Of a DNA stretch of 64,000 nt, positions 34,453-43,949 are shown one piece after another; positions within the stretch are counted from its first letter, which is position 1, and each line of letters begins with the position of its first letter. A program made the translations under genes and the position numbers. The stretch is from Clostridium formicaceticum (lineage in GTDB: Bacteria > Bacillota > Clostridia > Peptostreptococcales > Natronincolaceae). The stretch lies in assembly GCF_001854185.1 (NCBI RefSeq), contig NZ_CP017603.1:1364001-1428000 (forward strand), written 5' to 3'. The notes below the pieces were generated by a model, which saw nothing but the letters and a program-made list of their open reading frames with translations, searched no databases and was not told where the DNA came from.

Positions 34453-35661
34453 ATGCGACCTATTACGATCTTAATGGCGATGAATGCTTTATTATTTGGG
34501 CTCCTTTATTTATTAGTAGAACCTTTGGATACATCGATTCTAATGGCAGGGGCTATGTTGACTTTGCTGATTATCATATCTTATATTATTATCGTAAAAG
34601 GGCATATGGGAGATCAGTACTTATTTTTAATTATTTCTACCCTTTCGAGTCTAGGGGTGATTATGATTTATAGGCTAGATCCTGTTTTCGGTTTCAGACA
34701 AATTACTTGGTATGCTGTAGGTGTTATTCTCTACTTTCTTAGCTATGTGATTTTCCGATGGATAAAAAGTTGGGATGATTATCTATATTTTTATGTTGGG
34801 TTCGGTATTGCTTTATTTATCTTGACCTTTATTTTGGGTACCACAGTAAAGGGAGCTACCAACTGGATACGGATAGGCGGTTTCACACTTCAGCCAGCAG
34901 AAGCGATTAAGTTAAGTTTTGTTTTCTTTATGGCTGCCTACTTTACTTATCCAGAAAAGTTGAAAAATGTATACTACTTTTTAGGGATTGTCTATCTTCA
35001 TATCATTTTTCTGGTGTTGCAACGGGATATGGGGATGGCTATGTTGTTCTATGGGATTTTTATCAGCATCTTTTATGTTTTTTGCAAAGACAATAAGTTA
35101 CTACTATATAATTTAGCAGCTTCTTTTCTTATCATCATTTTTGGTTATTTTACCATGACCCATGTTCAAGTTCGTTTTGAAGCGTGGTTAAATCCTTGGC
35201 GAGATATTGCAGGCAGGGGTTATCAGATCACACAATCCCTTTTTGCGATTGGTACGGGAGGTTTTTTTGGCACAGGCCTAGGCATGGGGAATCCCGACTA
35301 TATTCCAGAGGTTCACACGGATTTTATTTTTTCTGCTATCTGTGAAGAAATGGGGACTTTTGGGGGCATCGCAGTGGTCTTGCTATACTTTATCTTGATC
35401 TATAGGGCTTTTAAAATCACGCTGGTAATCCCCAATGCTTTTAAAAAAATATTAGCGCTAGGGATTACCTTGACCTATAGCTATCAAACCTTTATGATTA
35501 TTGGTGGTGTTATTAAGTTGATTCCTTTGACAGGCATTACTTTGCCTTTTATCAGCTATGGTGGAAGTGCTTTGATTTCTGCTTTTATCGCCTTTGGCAT
35601 ACTGCAGGCCCTGTCGAAAAGATCCCTTGAGGTAGAGGAGTTGTTAGATGTTGGAGAATAA
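34453..35661 (+). CDS. FtsW/RodA/SpoVE-family glycan polymerase
   Basis: The 402-residue SEDS protein has about ten membrane helices. It shows TVKGATNWIRIGGFTLQPAEAIKLSFV (the conserved region before the catalytic loop), QRDMGMAMLFY with the catalytic-type Asp, and the C-terminal PLTGITLPFISYGGSALISAFIAFGIL. SEDS proteins polymerise lipid II with a class B PBP partner, which is encoded next and overlaps by 14 bases. Whether it serves elongation, division or sporulation cannot be decided from sequence. Confidence 0.93.
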   Translation: MRPITILMAMNALLFGLLYLLVEPLDTSILMAGAMLTLLIIISYIIIVKGHMGDQYLFLIISTLSSLGVIMIYRLDPVFGFRQITWYAVGVILYFLSYVIFRWIKSWDDYLYFYVGFGIALFILTFILGTTVKGATNWIRIGGFTLQPAEAIKLSFVFFMAAYFTYPEKLKNVYYFLGIVYLHIIFLVLQRDMGMAMLFYGIFISIFYVFCKDNKLLLYNLAASFLIIIFGYFTMTHVQVRFEAWLNPWRDIAGRGYQITQSLFAIGTGGFFGTGLGMGNPDYIPEVHTDFIFSAICEEMGTFGGIAVVLLYFILIYRAFKITLVIPNAFKKILALGITLTYSYQTFMIIGGVIKLIPLTGITLPFISYGGSALISAFIAFGILQALSKRSLEVEELLDVGE

Positions 35662-37054
35662 TAAAAAAATTGTACATCTAATCATTATCACCAGTTGCTT
35701 ATTTTTAAGCATTATTTGTTATTTAACCTATTTTCAAATATTTAGGGCTGCTGATGTCATAGATAATCCCTATAATAAAAGACAGTGGGCAAGGGAAGAC
35801 AATACCCTTCGTGGTATGATTTATGACAGAAGAGGGGTGGTATTAGCAAAGACAGAGATTATCAATGATAAACCTGTTAGAAGATATCCTTTCGATCATC
35901 TCTACAGCCATATCATCGGTTATAGTTATAGGCAATATGGACGCTCCGGTTTAGAAGCCTTCTACAATCAACAGTTAATGGCCCTTACCCATGATAGTCC
36001 TGTTAGTCGTATCCGGGAGCAACTGTCTGGAGAAATGATTAAGGGGAATAATCTTCTTCTTACCATTGATCATGAAGTGCAGAAAACTACAGAAGAACTA
36101 TTGAGGGGGAAAACAGCTTCTGCTGTAGCCATCAACCCCGTTACTGGTGAAATACTGGCAATGGTTAGTAAGCCTGACTTCAATCCCAACACCCTTGTCG
36201 ACGATTGGGGTAGCTTGGTAAATAATGAGGCAAGTCCCCTTTTGAACAGAAGCACTGGAGGGTTATATCCTCCAGGTTCCACCTATAAGACGGTGATTAC
36301 GGCAGCTATCTTAGAAAATCCCTATATCATAGATGAAAACTATGATTGTACTGGAAGTATTACAATAGATGGCTATACTTTATCAGATTACGGGAATACA
36401 GCCCATGGACGCCTGAATTTAACAGAATCTTTGGTGGTTTCCTGTAATACCAATTTTGCCCGGATGACAGTAGATCTAGGAGAAGAAAAAATAAGAGAAA
36501 TATCAAGAAGATTTTTTATGGAAAAGGCTATCCCAAGTGACATCCCCATCCAGCAAAGTAGATTCCCTTACGGGGAAGGAATACCTCAGACTGACCTAGC
36601 AGCCATAGGAATTGGGCAGGGGAAGCTTTTGGTGACACCACTGCATATGGCCCTTATTGCAGGTGCCTTTGCCAATAACGGTGTGATGATGGAGCCTTAT
36701 ATGATAGAAGAAATACAGTCTGCTGAAGGTAGAGTTATAGAAAGAAAAAATCGTCAACAGCATAATTTGGTTTCACATGAAATCGCTGAAGAGGTAAAAA
36801 ATATGATGATTGCTGTTGTTGACAGAGGCACTGGAAAAAGGGCAGCTATTTCAGGGGTGACGGTGGGGGGAAAGACGGGAACCGCCGAAAATGCTACTGG
36901 AAGGAGTCATGCTTGGTTCATAGGTTTTGCCACCACAGGAGAAAAACAAGTGGCGGTGGCGGTAATTTTGGAAAGTGCGGGGGAGACTGGGGGAACAGCA
37001 GCAGCTCCTATTGCTAGAGAAATTATGCAAAAGGCTTTGAGAAGGAGTGATTAG
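35648..37054 (+). CDS. Class B penicillin-binding protein (transpeptidase)
   Basis: The 468-residue product has one N-terminal membrane helix (residues about 8-28), a short dimerisation domain and a transpeptidase domain with all three active-site motifs: S211-T-Y-K, S265-C-N and K409-T-G. It cross-links peptidoglycan outside the membrane. At 468 residues it is short for class B and lacks PASTA domains, like PbpA of actinobacteria and clostridia. The start lies inside the SEDS gene, supporting a dedicated pair. Confidence 0.93.
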   Translation: MLENNKKIVHLIIITSCLFLSIICYLTYFQIFRAADVIDNPYNKRQWAREDNTLRGMIYDRRGVVLAKTEIINDKPVRRYPFDHLYSHIIGYSYRQYGRSGLEAFYNQQLMALTHDSPVSRIREQLSGEMIKGNNLLLTIDHEVQKTTEELLRGKTASAVAINPVTGEILAMVSKPDFNPNTLVDDWGSLVNNEASPLLNRSTGGLYPPGSTYKTVITAAILENPYIIDENYDCTGSITIDGYTLSDYGNTAHGRLNLTESLVVSCNTNFARMTVDLGEEKIREISRRFFMEKAIPSDIPIQQSRFPYGEGIPQTDLAAIGIGQGKLLVTPLHMALIAGAFANNGVMMEPYMIEEIQSAEGRVIERKNRQQHNLVSHEIAEEVKNMMIAVVDRGTGKRAAISGVTVGGKTGTAENATGRSHAWFIGFATTGEKQVAVAVILESAGETGGTAAAPIAREIMQKALRRSD

Positions 37055-37056
37055 GT

Positions 37057-38103
37057 TTGAAGGATACCATCATCATAGAAATAGATCATGAGGATCTATT
37101 GATGGAGGAATTAAAAAAGGCAGCACAGATTTTAAAAGAAGGCGGTACTGTTGCATTTCCAACAGAAACGGTTTATGGTTTGGGAGCAAATGCTTTAAGC
37201 GAAAAAGCAATAAAAAAAATATTTCAGGCAAAAGGGAGACCTTCTGACAATCCCTTGATTGTGCATATAGCAAAGATGGAGGATATCAAGCCCCTGGTAA
37301 GAGAGATTCCTTTGGAGGCTGCAGCGGTTATGGAGGCTTTCTGGCCAGGGCCTCTTACTGTTGTGCTAGAAAAAACAGGCATCATACCAGAAGGTATTAC
37401 AGGAGGGTTGTCTACTGTAGCCATAAGAATGCCAGCGCATCCTATAGCAGCAAAACTGATAGCGTTAGCGGGGGTACCGGTGGCGGCTCCCAGCGCCAAT
37501 ATTTCTGGCAGGCCCAGTCCTACCACTGGGGCTCATGTAGTAGAGGATTTAAAGGGAAAGGTAGATGCTATTGTTATAGGAGGAAGTTGTGAAGTAGGGG
37601 TGGAGTCCACTGTGCTGGATATGACAGGGAAAACCCCTATGATCCTTCGACCAGGAGGAGTCACGAGAGAAATGCTTCTGAAAGTGCTGCATAGCGTAGA
37701 GATAGATGCCGCCCTAAAAGGAGAAGATGTGGTTCCTAAATCTCCCGGTATGAAATACACCCACTATGCCCCTAAAGCACAAGTCTACATTGTAAAGGGA
37801 GAAGAAGAAAAAGTTCCTGTGAAAATAAGAGAACTGGTGGAGCAATACAGAAGGCAAAAAAAAGAGGTAGGAATCATTTGCTTTGACGAGACTTATAACC
37901 ATTATGATCAAGGAATGGTAAAGTCCATGGGAAGTCGTACAGATTTTAAAAGCGTAGCGGCGAATCTATTTAAAATATTGCGGGAGTTTGATGAAACAAA
38001 GGTAGAAATTATTTTAGCAGAGGCGGTGGAAGAAGTAGAACTGGGACAAGCCATCATGAACCGCCTTACGAAGGCTGCAGGCTATAGGATAATTCATGTG
38101 TAG
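37057..38103 (+). CDS. L-threonylcarbamoyladenylate synthase (Sua5/YwlC type)
   Basis: The enzyme makes threonylcarbamoyl-AMP for the t6A37 modification of tRNAs. The 348-residue product has the YrdC domain (GGTVAFPTETVYGLGANAL, PSDNPLIVHI, PSANISGRPSPT) and a C-terminal Sua5 domain beginning SPGMKYTHYAP. It starts at TTG two bases after the PBP stop, with AAGGAG ten bases upstream. Position before an LMW phosphatase and rpiB matches Bacillus ywlC-ywlE-ywlF. Confidence 0.93.
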   Translation: MKDTIIIEIDHEDLLMEELKKAAQILKEGGTVAFPTETVYGLGANALSEKAIKKIFQAKGRPSDNPLIVHIAKMEDIKPLVREIPLEAAAVMEAFWPGPLTVVLEKTGIIPEGITGGLSTVAIRMPAHPIAAKLIALAGVPVAAPSANISGRPSPTTGAHVVEDLKGKVDAIVIGGSCEVGVESTVLDMTGKTPMILRPGGVTREMLLKVLHSVEIDAALKGEDVVPKSPGMKYTHYAPKAQVYIVKGEEEKVPVKIRELVEQYRRQKKEVGIICFDETYNHYDQGMVKSMGSRTDFKSVAANLFKILREFDETKVEIILAEAVEEVELGQAIMNRLTKAAGYRIIHV

Positions 38104-38118
38104 GGGAGGTCAAAGAAA

Positions 38119-38817
38119 GTGAAAACAATTTTACTTGTTTGTACTGGCAACACCTGCCGCAGCAGCATGGCAGAGGCGTTGTTGAAAGAACTGCTGAAAG
38201 AAGAAAAGCATGATTTAGAAAATACAAAGATTTTATCTGCTGGAATCATTGCTATGAAGGGAGATAGGGCTTCTGCTGCATCTGTAGAGGTGATGAAGGA
38301 AAAAGGTATATGTCTTCGGGAACACAGGGCAAAGCCATTGACAAAAGAACTGATTAAAGAAGCAGATTTGATTTTAACCATGACCACCAATCATAAAAAA
38401 GCTGTAGTAGAGATGATGCCAGAAGCAAAGGAAAAGGTGTATACATTGAAGGAATATGTTAACGATGGAGAAAGTATAGATAAAGTACTGGATGAAATTG
38501 ATGAAGTTTATAAAAAAATAGAACAAAAAAAGCAGCGATTTTTACAAGAGCATCAGAAGCGATTAAAGGAACTGAAGGAAAAGCACGAAGGACTTTTGCG
38601 GGAACTGAGAATCGTTGAGCAGCAAGTGACAAAAATTGAAGAAGCCTTTCAAGAAGAAATCTCAGAGCAAGAAGATCAGTTAATCCGATTAAAGGGAAAA
38701 ATACCAGACTTAGATATTTTAGATCCTTTCGGGCAGCCTATGGATGTTTACCGCAGTAGTGCTGTAGAAATTGAAGGGAACTTGAAGAAATTAGTAAAAA
38801 AGCTAAAAAATAAATAA
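38119..38817 (+). CDS. Low-molecular-weight protein phosphatase with coiled-coil insert
   Basis: The first 115 residues are an LMW-PTP fold with the P-loop VCTGNTCRSS (Cys8, Arg14), LSAG and LTMTTNHK. The last 38 residues resume the fold with LDILDPFGQPMDVYR, where Asp202 is the general acid, and EIEGNLKKLVKKL. Between them, residues about 117-195 are a highly charged coiled coil (IEQKKQRFLQEHQKRLKELK and onward). Usual members have about 150 residues; this one has 232. Orthologues such as YwlE remove arginine phosphate. GTG is the start. All catalytic residues are kept. Confidence 0.9.
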   Translation: MKTILLVCTGNTCRSSMAEALLKELLKEEKHDLENTKILSAGIIAMKGDRASAASVEVMKEKGICLREHRAKPLTKELIKEADLILTMTTNHKKAVVEMMPEAKEKVYTLKEYVNDGESIDKVLDEIDEVYKKIEQKKQRFLQEHQKRLKELKEKHEGLLRELRIVEQQVTKIEEAFQEEISEQEDQLIRLKGKIPDLDILDPFGQPMDVYRSSAVEIEGNLKKLVKKLKNK

Positions 38818-38913
38818 AGGAGATTTCGGAAACATAGCGAATAGTATACTGGTTAAACTATTATATAAACCTAGATAAATCTTATTGGTTTGAATATAGA
38901 CGGGGGTGAAAAT

Positions 38914-39363
38914 ATGAAAATAGCCATCGGTAGTGATCATGGAGGATTTCCTTTAAAGGAAATGATTAAAGAACATTTACAACAAAAAGATATAGAAATC
39001 AAAGACTTTGGTACTGACTCAGAGGCCTCCTGCAATTATGCTGACTTTGCTGAAGCTGTGGGAGAAGCAGTAGTTTCAGGAACCTATGATAAAGGCATAT
39101 TAATATGTGGGACAGGCATTGGTATCTCTATTGCCGCTAATAAAATTCCAGGCATTCGCTGTGCCTTAGTAGGAGATTGCTTTTCTGCTAAAGCTACAAG
39201 ACAGCATAATGATACAAATGTTTTGGCCCTTGGTGCAAGAGTGATTGGTTCTGGTTTAGCATTGGAAATTGTCGATGCGTGGTTAGGAACGGAGTTTGAG
39301 GGCGGAAGACACCAACTGAGAATTGATAAAATTACAGAGATTGAAAAAAAATACTGCAGATAA
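38914..39363 (+). CDS. rpiB: Ribose-5-phosphate isomerase B
   Basis: The enzyme interconverts ribose-5-phosphate and ribulose-5-phosphate. The 149-residue product has IGSDHGGFPLKE, the catalytic Cys loop LICGTGIGISIAANK and RQHNDTNVLALGARV. The ATG at 38914 behind GGGGGTG is preferred to one at 38890. Confidence 0.95.
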   Translation: MKIAIGSDHGGFPLKEMIKEHLQQKDIEIKDFGTDSEASCNYADFAEAVGEAVVSGTYDKGILICGTGIGISIAANKIPGIRCALVGDCFSAKATRQHNDTNVLALGARVIGSGLALEIVDAWLGTEFEGGRHQLRIDKITEIEKKYCR

Positions 39364-39373
39364 ATAGAGAGGC

Positions 39374-39493
39374 CACTGAAAAAGTATCTTTGTCATCCTG
39401 AGCACTAGCGAAGGATCTTGAAAGCTTAGATTCTTCACTGCCTTCAGAATGAAAAATTATGGTAATGGCATAGATAGGAGATTTTTTTCAGTG
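39374..39493. mobile_element. Palindromic element with CATCCTGAG core, second copy
   Basis: CACTGAAAAA (39374) is inverted as TTTTTTCAGTG at the other end (39483-39493). Inside is GTCATCCTGAGC...GAAGGATCTTGAAAG, the same core as at 25640. It lies between rpiB and upp and ends about 15 bases before the upp ribosome binding site. Confidence 0.6.
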
Positions 39494-39519
39494 CTCACGT
39501 AAATAGAGGAGGAATTTTG

Positions 39520-40149
39520 ATGAGTAAGGTAATTACAATAGATCATCCACTAATTCAACATAAATTGACTTTAATAAGAGATAAAAGTACTGGATCTAAG
39601 GACTTTCGAGACTTAGTAAAGGAAGTATCCCTGTTGATGGGCTATGAAGTTACTAGGGATCTTCCGCTACAGGAAATAGAAATAGAAACACCGGTTTGTA
39701 CCACGAAATCCAAAGTGATTTCAGGTAAAAAATTAGGCATTATCCCTATTTTAAGAGCAGGACTTGGCATGGTAGATGGCATATTACAACTCATACCAGC
39801 GGCAAAGGTGGGCCATGTAGGACTATATAGAGATCCGGAAACCCTAGAACCAGTGGAATACTACTGCAAGCTCCCCTCTGATGTAGAGGAGAGAGATCTT
39901 ATTGTGCTGGACCCAATGTTGGCTACTGGAGGTTCTGCTAATGCAGCGATTCAGTTTCTAAAGAACAGAGGAGCTACCAATATTAAACTCGTATGCTTAA
40001 TTGCTTCTCCAGAAGGAATTAAAGTTATACAAAAACATCATGATGATGTGGATATTTATGTAGCAGCTATAGATGAGAAGTTAAACGATCATGCCTACAT
40101 CGTACCAGGATTAGGAGATGCAGGGGATCGATTATTTGGAACAAAATAA
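39520..40149 (+). CDS. upp: Uracil phosphoribosyltransferase
   Basis: Upp salvages uracil with PRPP to give UMP. The 209-residue product has [13 protein letters not shown], the PRPP loop [15 protein letters not shown] and the uracil-binding end [16 protein letters not shown]. The ATG at 39520 follows AGAGGAGGAATTTTG; a TTG one codon earlier is ignored. Confidence 0.97.
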   Translation: MSKVITIDHPLIQHKLTLIRDKSTGSKDFRDLVKEVSLLMGYEVTRDLPLQEIEIETPVCTTKSKVISGKKLGIIPILRAGLGMVDGILQLIPAAKVGHVGLYRDPETLEPVEYYCKLPSDVEERDLIVLDPMLATGGSANAAIQFLKNRGATNIKLVCLIASPEGIKVIQKHHDDVDIYVAAIDEKLNDHAYIVPGLGDAGDRLFGTK

Positions 40150-40156
40150 GGAGAAA

Positions 40157-40187
40157 ACGGACGACCATAGGTCGCCCGTATTTTTTT
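40157..40187 (+). terminator. Terminator after upp
   Basis: ACGGACGACC pairs with GGTCGCCCGT (one mismatch) and is followed by ATTTTTTTG. Confidence 0.8.
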
Positions 40188-40560
40188 GTTTAAAAAACAC
40201 TTTGCACTAAAGTTGCACGAAAGGCTATAGCAAAACAGTAGGAGTCGCCCGTGGTCAGCAGCATGAGGATTTTTCTCTATTTTTTTCAAAAAATATGAAA
40301 CAAAATTAAACTAATGCCGTCTAATCTATTAAGAAAAAAAGTGGAGATCTCTGTTGGTCTGTTGGCAAGACCAATTTCCCCCCAAATTTGCCACTACCAG
40401 TATAATATGTTATTTGACACAATCTCTTGTATTAAACAGAAAAAAGTATTATAATGTGAAGTTGTGTGACAAATATTACATTTTCATTACATTTAATTTC
40501 AAGAGAACAGATTTGTGATATGATAGAAGCAATGATGATATGAAAAAGGAGTTGTAAAAA
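40188..40560 (+). other. Leader region of comEB without a gene
   Basis: It holds a GTCGCCCGTGG string like the preceding terminator arm (40245), a TTGACA at 40414 with no -10 at the right distance, and a possible promoter TTGTAT (40428)/TATAAT (40450-40455) with a 16-base spacer about 105 bases before comEB. Nothing else was recognised. Confidence 0.4.
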
Positions 40561-41016
40561 ATGCGTCCGTCTTGGGATGAATATTATATGGAGATGGCGG
40601 AGGTAGCCAAAAAACGTTCTACCTGCAATCGCAGACAAGTGGGAGCTGTGATTGTGAAGGATCAAAGAATGTTAGCAAGTGGCTATAACGGAGCCCCTAG
40701 CGGTCTGCCTCACTGCAGTGAAACTGGGTGTATTCGGGAAAAATTAAAAGTCCCCTCCGGCGAAAGACACGAGCTTTGTAGGGGATTACACGCAGAACAA
40801 AACGCAATTATTCAAGCTGCCCTACATGGTGTGCCCATCGAAGGAAGTACGATTTACGTAACCCATAAGCCTTGTATCATTTGCACGAAAATGATGATCA
40901 ATGCCGGCATTAAAAAGTTAATCTATCAAGGGGATTATCCTGATGCTTTAGCAGAAGGAATGTTGAAGGAAGCCGGCATTCTTGTAGAGAAGTACACGAA
41001 AGATAAAGAAAGCTAA
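40561..41016 (+). CDS. comEB: dCMP deaminase (ComEB-like)
   Basis: The 151-residue zinc enzyme converts dCMP to dUMP for dTMP synthesis. The zinc site is the family's HAEQNAI plus PCIICTKM, and GAVIVKD with GYNGAPSG lines the nucleotide pocket. AAGGAG precedes the start. The link with competence in the name is historical. Confidence 0.93.
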   Translation: MRPSWDEYYMEMAEVAKKRSTCNRRQVGAVIVKDQRMLASGYNGAPSGLPHCSETGCIREKLKVPSGERHELCRGLHAEQNAIIQAALHGVPIEGSTIYVTHKPCIICTKMMINAGIKKLIYQGDYPDALAEGMLKEAGILVEKYTKDKES

Positions 41017-41032
41017 AGAATGGAGTGAAAAA

Positions 41033-42097
41033 ATGGATAGTTACATTTTGGCATTTCTTATGGCGGGGTTTATTTCTTATGTGCTGACCCCCTATGCAAA
41101 AAAGTTTGCTCATAAAATAGGCGCTATTGACGTTCCCAAGGACAACAGAAGAGTGCATAAAAAACCCATTCCTAGATTAGGGGGACTAGCTATCTATATT
41201 GCCTTTATAGCTTCTGCTTTAATGATGACAATAATGAAAAGCGATCTTCTACATATGGATCGTCAGTTTATAGGGATTATGGTGGGTGCTACAATTATTG
41301 TATTGATAGGAATCATAGATGATTCTAAACAAATTTCAGCAAAATACAAACTCTTAGGACAAATTGTAGCTGCCTTGGTTGTTGTTTACAGCGGTGTACG
41401 CATAGAGTTTATTACAAATATATTAAATAAACCGACAGGTATGATGTGGCTAGAAAAATCTATTATTCCAGTAACGGTTTTTTGGATTGTAGGTATTACC
41501 AATACCGTAAACCTGATTGACGGTTTAGATGGCTTAGCGGCGGGAGTTTCCTCTATTGCAGCTCTTTCTTTAGCTTTTGTAGCTTACTTAACTGGACAAA
41601 CTGAAGTGATGATGCTATTGATTATTTTAGCCGGATCTCTTTTAGGTTTTTTACCTTATAATTTTAATCCAGCGCAAATTTTCATGGGAGACACAGGATC
41701 TCTTCTGGTGGGCTTCATTTTAGCCACGATTTCTATCGAGGGTTTGATCAAAAGTGCCACCACCATTGCTGTAGCCATTCCTGTGCTGGCTTTAGGGGTT
41801 CCGATTTTTGATACAACCTTTGCCATCATAAGAAGGCTGATGAATGGTAGGCCCATCATGGAGGCGGATAAAGGACATCTTCATCATAGACTACTGGATC
41901 AGGGCTTAAGCCAAAAACAAACGGTATTAGTATTATACTTTATCAGTATTTTATTAGGGGCTAGTGCTATTGTAATTTCTGATACAAGTAAAGTGACAGC
42001 TTACTTTATTCTAGCCAGCATTTCTTTAGCAATCTTTTTAGGGGCGCTTCGCATAGGCTTGATCAAGAAGCCTCAGGCACGAAAGGCCAACTCGTAG
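41033..42097 (+). CDS. Undecaprenyl-phosphate N-acetylhexosamine-1-phosphate transferase (WecA/TagO type)
   Basis: The 354-residue product has about eleven membrane helices and the PNPT-family motifs: VHKKPIPRLGGLAIY, GIIDDSKQISAKYKL, NTVNLIDGLDGLAAG with the catalytic-type Asp, FMGDTGSLLVGF, and the cytoplasmic HLHHRLLDQGLS. It starts the lipid-linked precursor of a wall polymer by placing GlcNAc-phosphate on undecaprenyl phosphate. The epimerase downstream could supply ManNAc for the next step. Confidence 0.92.
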   Translation: MDSYILAFLMAGFISYVLTPYAKKFAHKIGAIDVPKDNRRVHKKPIPRLGGLAIYIAFIASALMMTIMKSDLLHMDRQFIGIMVGATIIVLIGIIDDSKQISAKYKLLGQIVAALVVVYSGVRIEFITNILNKPTGMMWLEKSIIPVTVFWIVGITNTVNLIDGLDGLAAGVSSIAALSLAFVAYLTGQTEVMMLLIILAGSLLGFLPYNFNPAQIFMGDTGSLLVGFILATISIEGLIKSATTIAVAIPVLALGVPIFDTTFAIIRRLMNGRPIMEADKGHLHHRLLDQGLSQKQTVLVLYFISILLGASAIVISDTSKVTAYFILASISLAIFLGALRIGLIKKPQARKANS

Positions 42098-42121
42098 AAA
42101 CTTAAAATTTGTGATAAAAGT

Positions 42122-42157
42122 TAGAGGGCACATAAGAGAGAAGGTGTCCTCTTTTTG
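42122..42157 (+). terminator. Terminator after the WecA/TagO gene
   Basis: AGAGGGCAC pairs with GTGTCCTCT (one mismatch), followed by TTTTTG. Confidence 0.65.
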
Positions 42158-42280
42158 CATCTACAGGAAAACCAGGATACCTTCTTAAGAAATTTTTATC
42201 TTTACCTTGAAAAATCAAGGGATTGGGGTATACTTATATAGAGAAAAGGCAATACAATTCTACTGGAAAGGAAGAAAAGA

Positions 42281-43432
42281 ATGGATAAATTAAAGGTAAT
42301 GACAATCTTTGGTACACGACCAGAGGCCATAAAAATGGCCCCCTTGGTAAAAAAATTACAGGAGACAGAGGAAATCCAATCTGTACTTTGTGTTACAGCG
42401 CAGCATAGAGAAATGCTGGATATGGTGTTGGATTTGTTTGAATTAAAACCAGACTATGATCTAAATATTATGCAACATGGTCAGACCATATCAGATATTA
42501 CTGTGAAGGTACTGAAGGGTGTGGAAGAGATTCTACAGGAAGTGAAACCCGACATTGTGTTGGTCCATGGGGATACTACGACAACCTTTGTAGGAAGTTT
42601 AGCAGCTTTTTATCAACAGGTTGCAGTAGGCCATGTAGAAGCAGGCTTGAGAAGCGGCAACATTTACTCTCCTTATCCAGAGGAAATGAATAGAAGACTT
42701 ACAGGACATCTAGCTAACTTGCATTTTGCTCCTACAGAGGGAAATTATAAGAACCTTGTGAAGGAAGGCATAGGAGAAGAAAAGATTTTTGTTACAGGCA
42801 ACACCGTGATAGATGCCTTACTACAGGTAGTAAAAGAGGACTATCTATTTGATAATCCCCTACTGAACCAAATTGATTATGTCAACAAAAAAGTCCTGGT
42901 GATGACATGCCACCGCAGAGAAAATTGGGGAGAACCTATGGAAAATATCTTCAAGGCAGTGGTGGAGATTGCTGAAAAGCATAAGGATGTGGAAGTGATT
43001 TTTCCAGTACATTTAAATCCCAACATAAGAAATCTAGCAAAACAGATCATGGGGGAAGCAGGGAACATACATCTTATCGAACCCCTTGACTATGAACCCT
43101 TTGCTAATCTTCTTAGCAAAGCTCATCTTATCCTGACTGATTCTGGAGGGATTCAAGAAGAAGCACCTGCTTTGGGAAAACCCATTTTAGTTTTAAGGAC
43201 AGAAACAGAAAGGCCGGAGGCGGTGGAGGCAGGTACTGTGAAGGTAGTAGGAGTAGAGAAGCAGAAAATTGTCGAAGAAGTAGATAAGCTATTAAAAAGT
43301 CCCTCGCATTATTTAGAGATGGCAACTGCTATAAATCCCTATGGAGACGGCAGAGCCTGTGAAAGAATTGTTGGGGCATTAAAGTATCACTTTAAGCTTT
43401 CCAAAGAAAAGCCTGAAGTCTTTAAGCGGTAA
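42281..43432 (+). CDS. wecB: UDP-N-acetylglucosamine 2-epimerase (non-hydrolysing)
   Basis: The enzyme interconverts UDP-GlcNAc and UDP-ManNAc for wall polysaccharide. The 383-residue product has FGTRPEAIKMAPL, the catalytic CHRRENWG, VHLNPNIR and the UDP-binding LTDSGGIQEEAP. Its position just before the atp operon corresponds to mnaA in Bacillus. Confidence 0.95.
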   Translation: MDKLKVMTIFGTRPEAIKMAPLVKKLQETEEIQSVLCVTAQHREMLDMVLDLFELKPDYDLNIMQHGQTISDITVKVLKGVEEILQEVKPDIVLVHGDTTTTFVGSLAAFYQQVAVGHVEAGLRSGNIYSPYPEEMNRRLTGHLANLHFAPTEGNYKNLVKEGIGEEKIFVTGNTVIDALLQVVKEDYLFDNPLLNQIDYVNKKVLVMTCHRRENWGEPMENIFKAVVEIAEKHKDVEVIFPVHLNPNIRNLAKQIMGEAGNIHLIEPLDYEPFANLLSKAHLILTDSGGIQEEAPALGKPILVLRTETERPEAVEAGTVKVVGVEKQKIVEEVDKLLKSPSHYLEMATAINPYGDGRACERIVGALKYHFKLSKEKPEVFKR

Positions 43433-43501
43433 AAATTTCCGAAAGAATCTCAATAAATAAAGAGGATTTTTCAAGGGTTATATAGAATTAAATCTTGTAC
43501 T

Positions 43502-43582
43502 AAAAAAAAACTTACATGCCTTTTGTTAAGCATTTATCATAAAAACATGCACTGCATTGAAAAAATATGCAAGTTTTTTAAA
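43502..43582. terminator. Terminator-like inverted repeat upstream of the atp operon
   Basis: AAAAAACTTACATG near 43505 pairs imperfectly with the segment ATGCAAGTTTTTT near 43567-43578, with a long loop. It may end wecB transcription. Confidence 0.4.
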
Positions 43583-43590
43583 ACAACACC

Positions 43591-43618
43591 TTTTCATGCG
43601 AAAAGTTTGTGATATAAT
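43591..43618 (+). promoter_or_regulatory. Predicted promoter of the ATP synthase operon
   Basis: TTTTCA, a 16-base spacer and a perfect TATAAT with TG one base before it (extended -10). The leader is about 85 bases. Confidence 0.55.
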
Positions 43619-43708
43619 AAGTAATTATATCCATGCATAAATTTTTCAAAGCAAAGGATTTTGTCGAAAGCTTAACGGATAAAGTCGAAAAATTATGAGG
43701 AGAAAACG

Positions 43709-43945
43709 ATGTCGACACAAAAAGGAAAAGGAAATCTACTAGAAAATCTTGCGCTCATAAGTCAGATAGGTATCTCCATGATTATACCTATTATTGGAGG
43801 CCTTTATATAGGTAGATGGTTAGACACGAAGGTAGGGACGCAGCCGATATTTTTATTTGTTTTCATTGTGATGGGGGTAGGGGCTGCTTTTGTCAACCTC
43901 TTTAAAATCACAACAAAGGATGTTCAAAAGAACAAAAGGAAGTGA
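43709..43945 (+). CDS. AtpZ/AtpI-like small subunit (ATPase gene1 family)
   Basis: The 78-residue product has two membrane helices (GISMIIPIIGGLYIGRWLD and PIFLFVFIVMGVGAAFVNLF), the pattern of the gene-1 family that precedes ATP synthase operons. These proteins with AtpI may help c-ring assembly or carry Mg2+ or Ca2+. It starts behind GAGGAG and ends five bases before atpI. Confidence 0.85.
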   Translation: MSTQKGKGNLLENLALISQIGISMIIPIIGGLYIGRWLDTKVGTQPIFLFVFIVMGVGAAFVNLFKITTKDVQKNKRK

Positions 43946-43949
43946 TGGC

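Noticed and set aside
40414-40455. TTGACA/TATAAT promoter before comEB
   Set aside because: The two boxes are 30 bases apart; only the weaker TTGTAT/TATAAT pairing has acceptable spacing.
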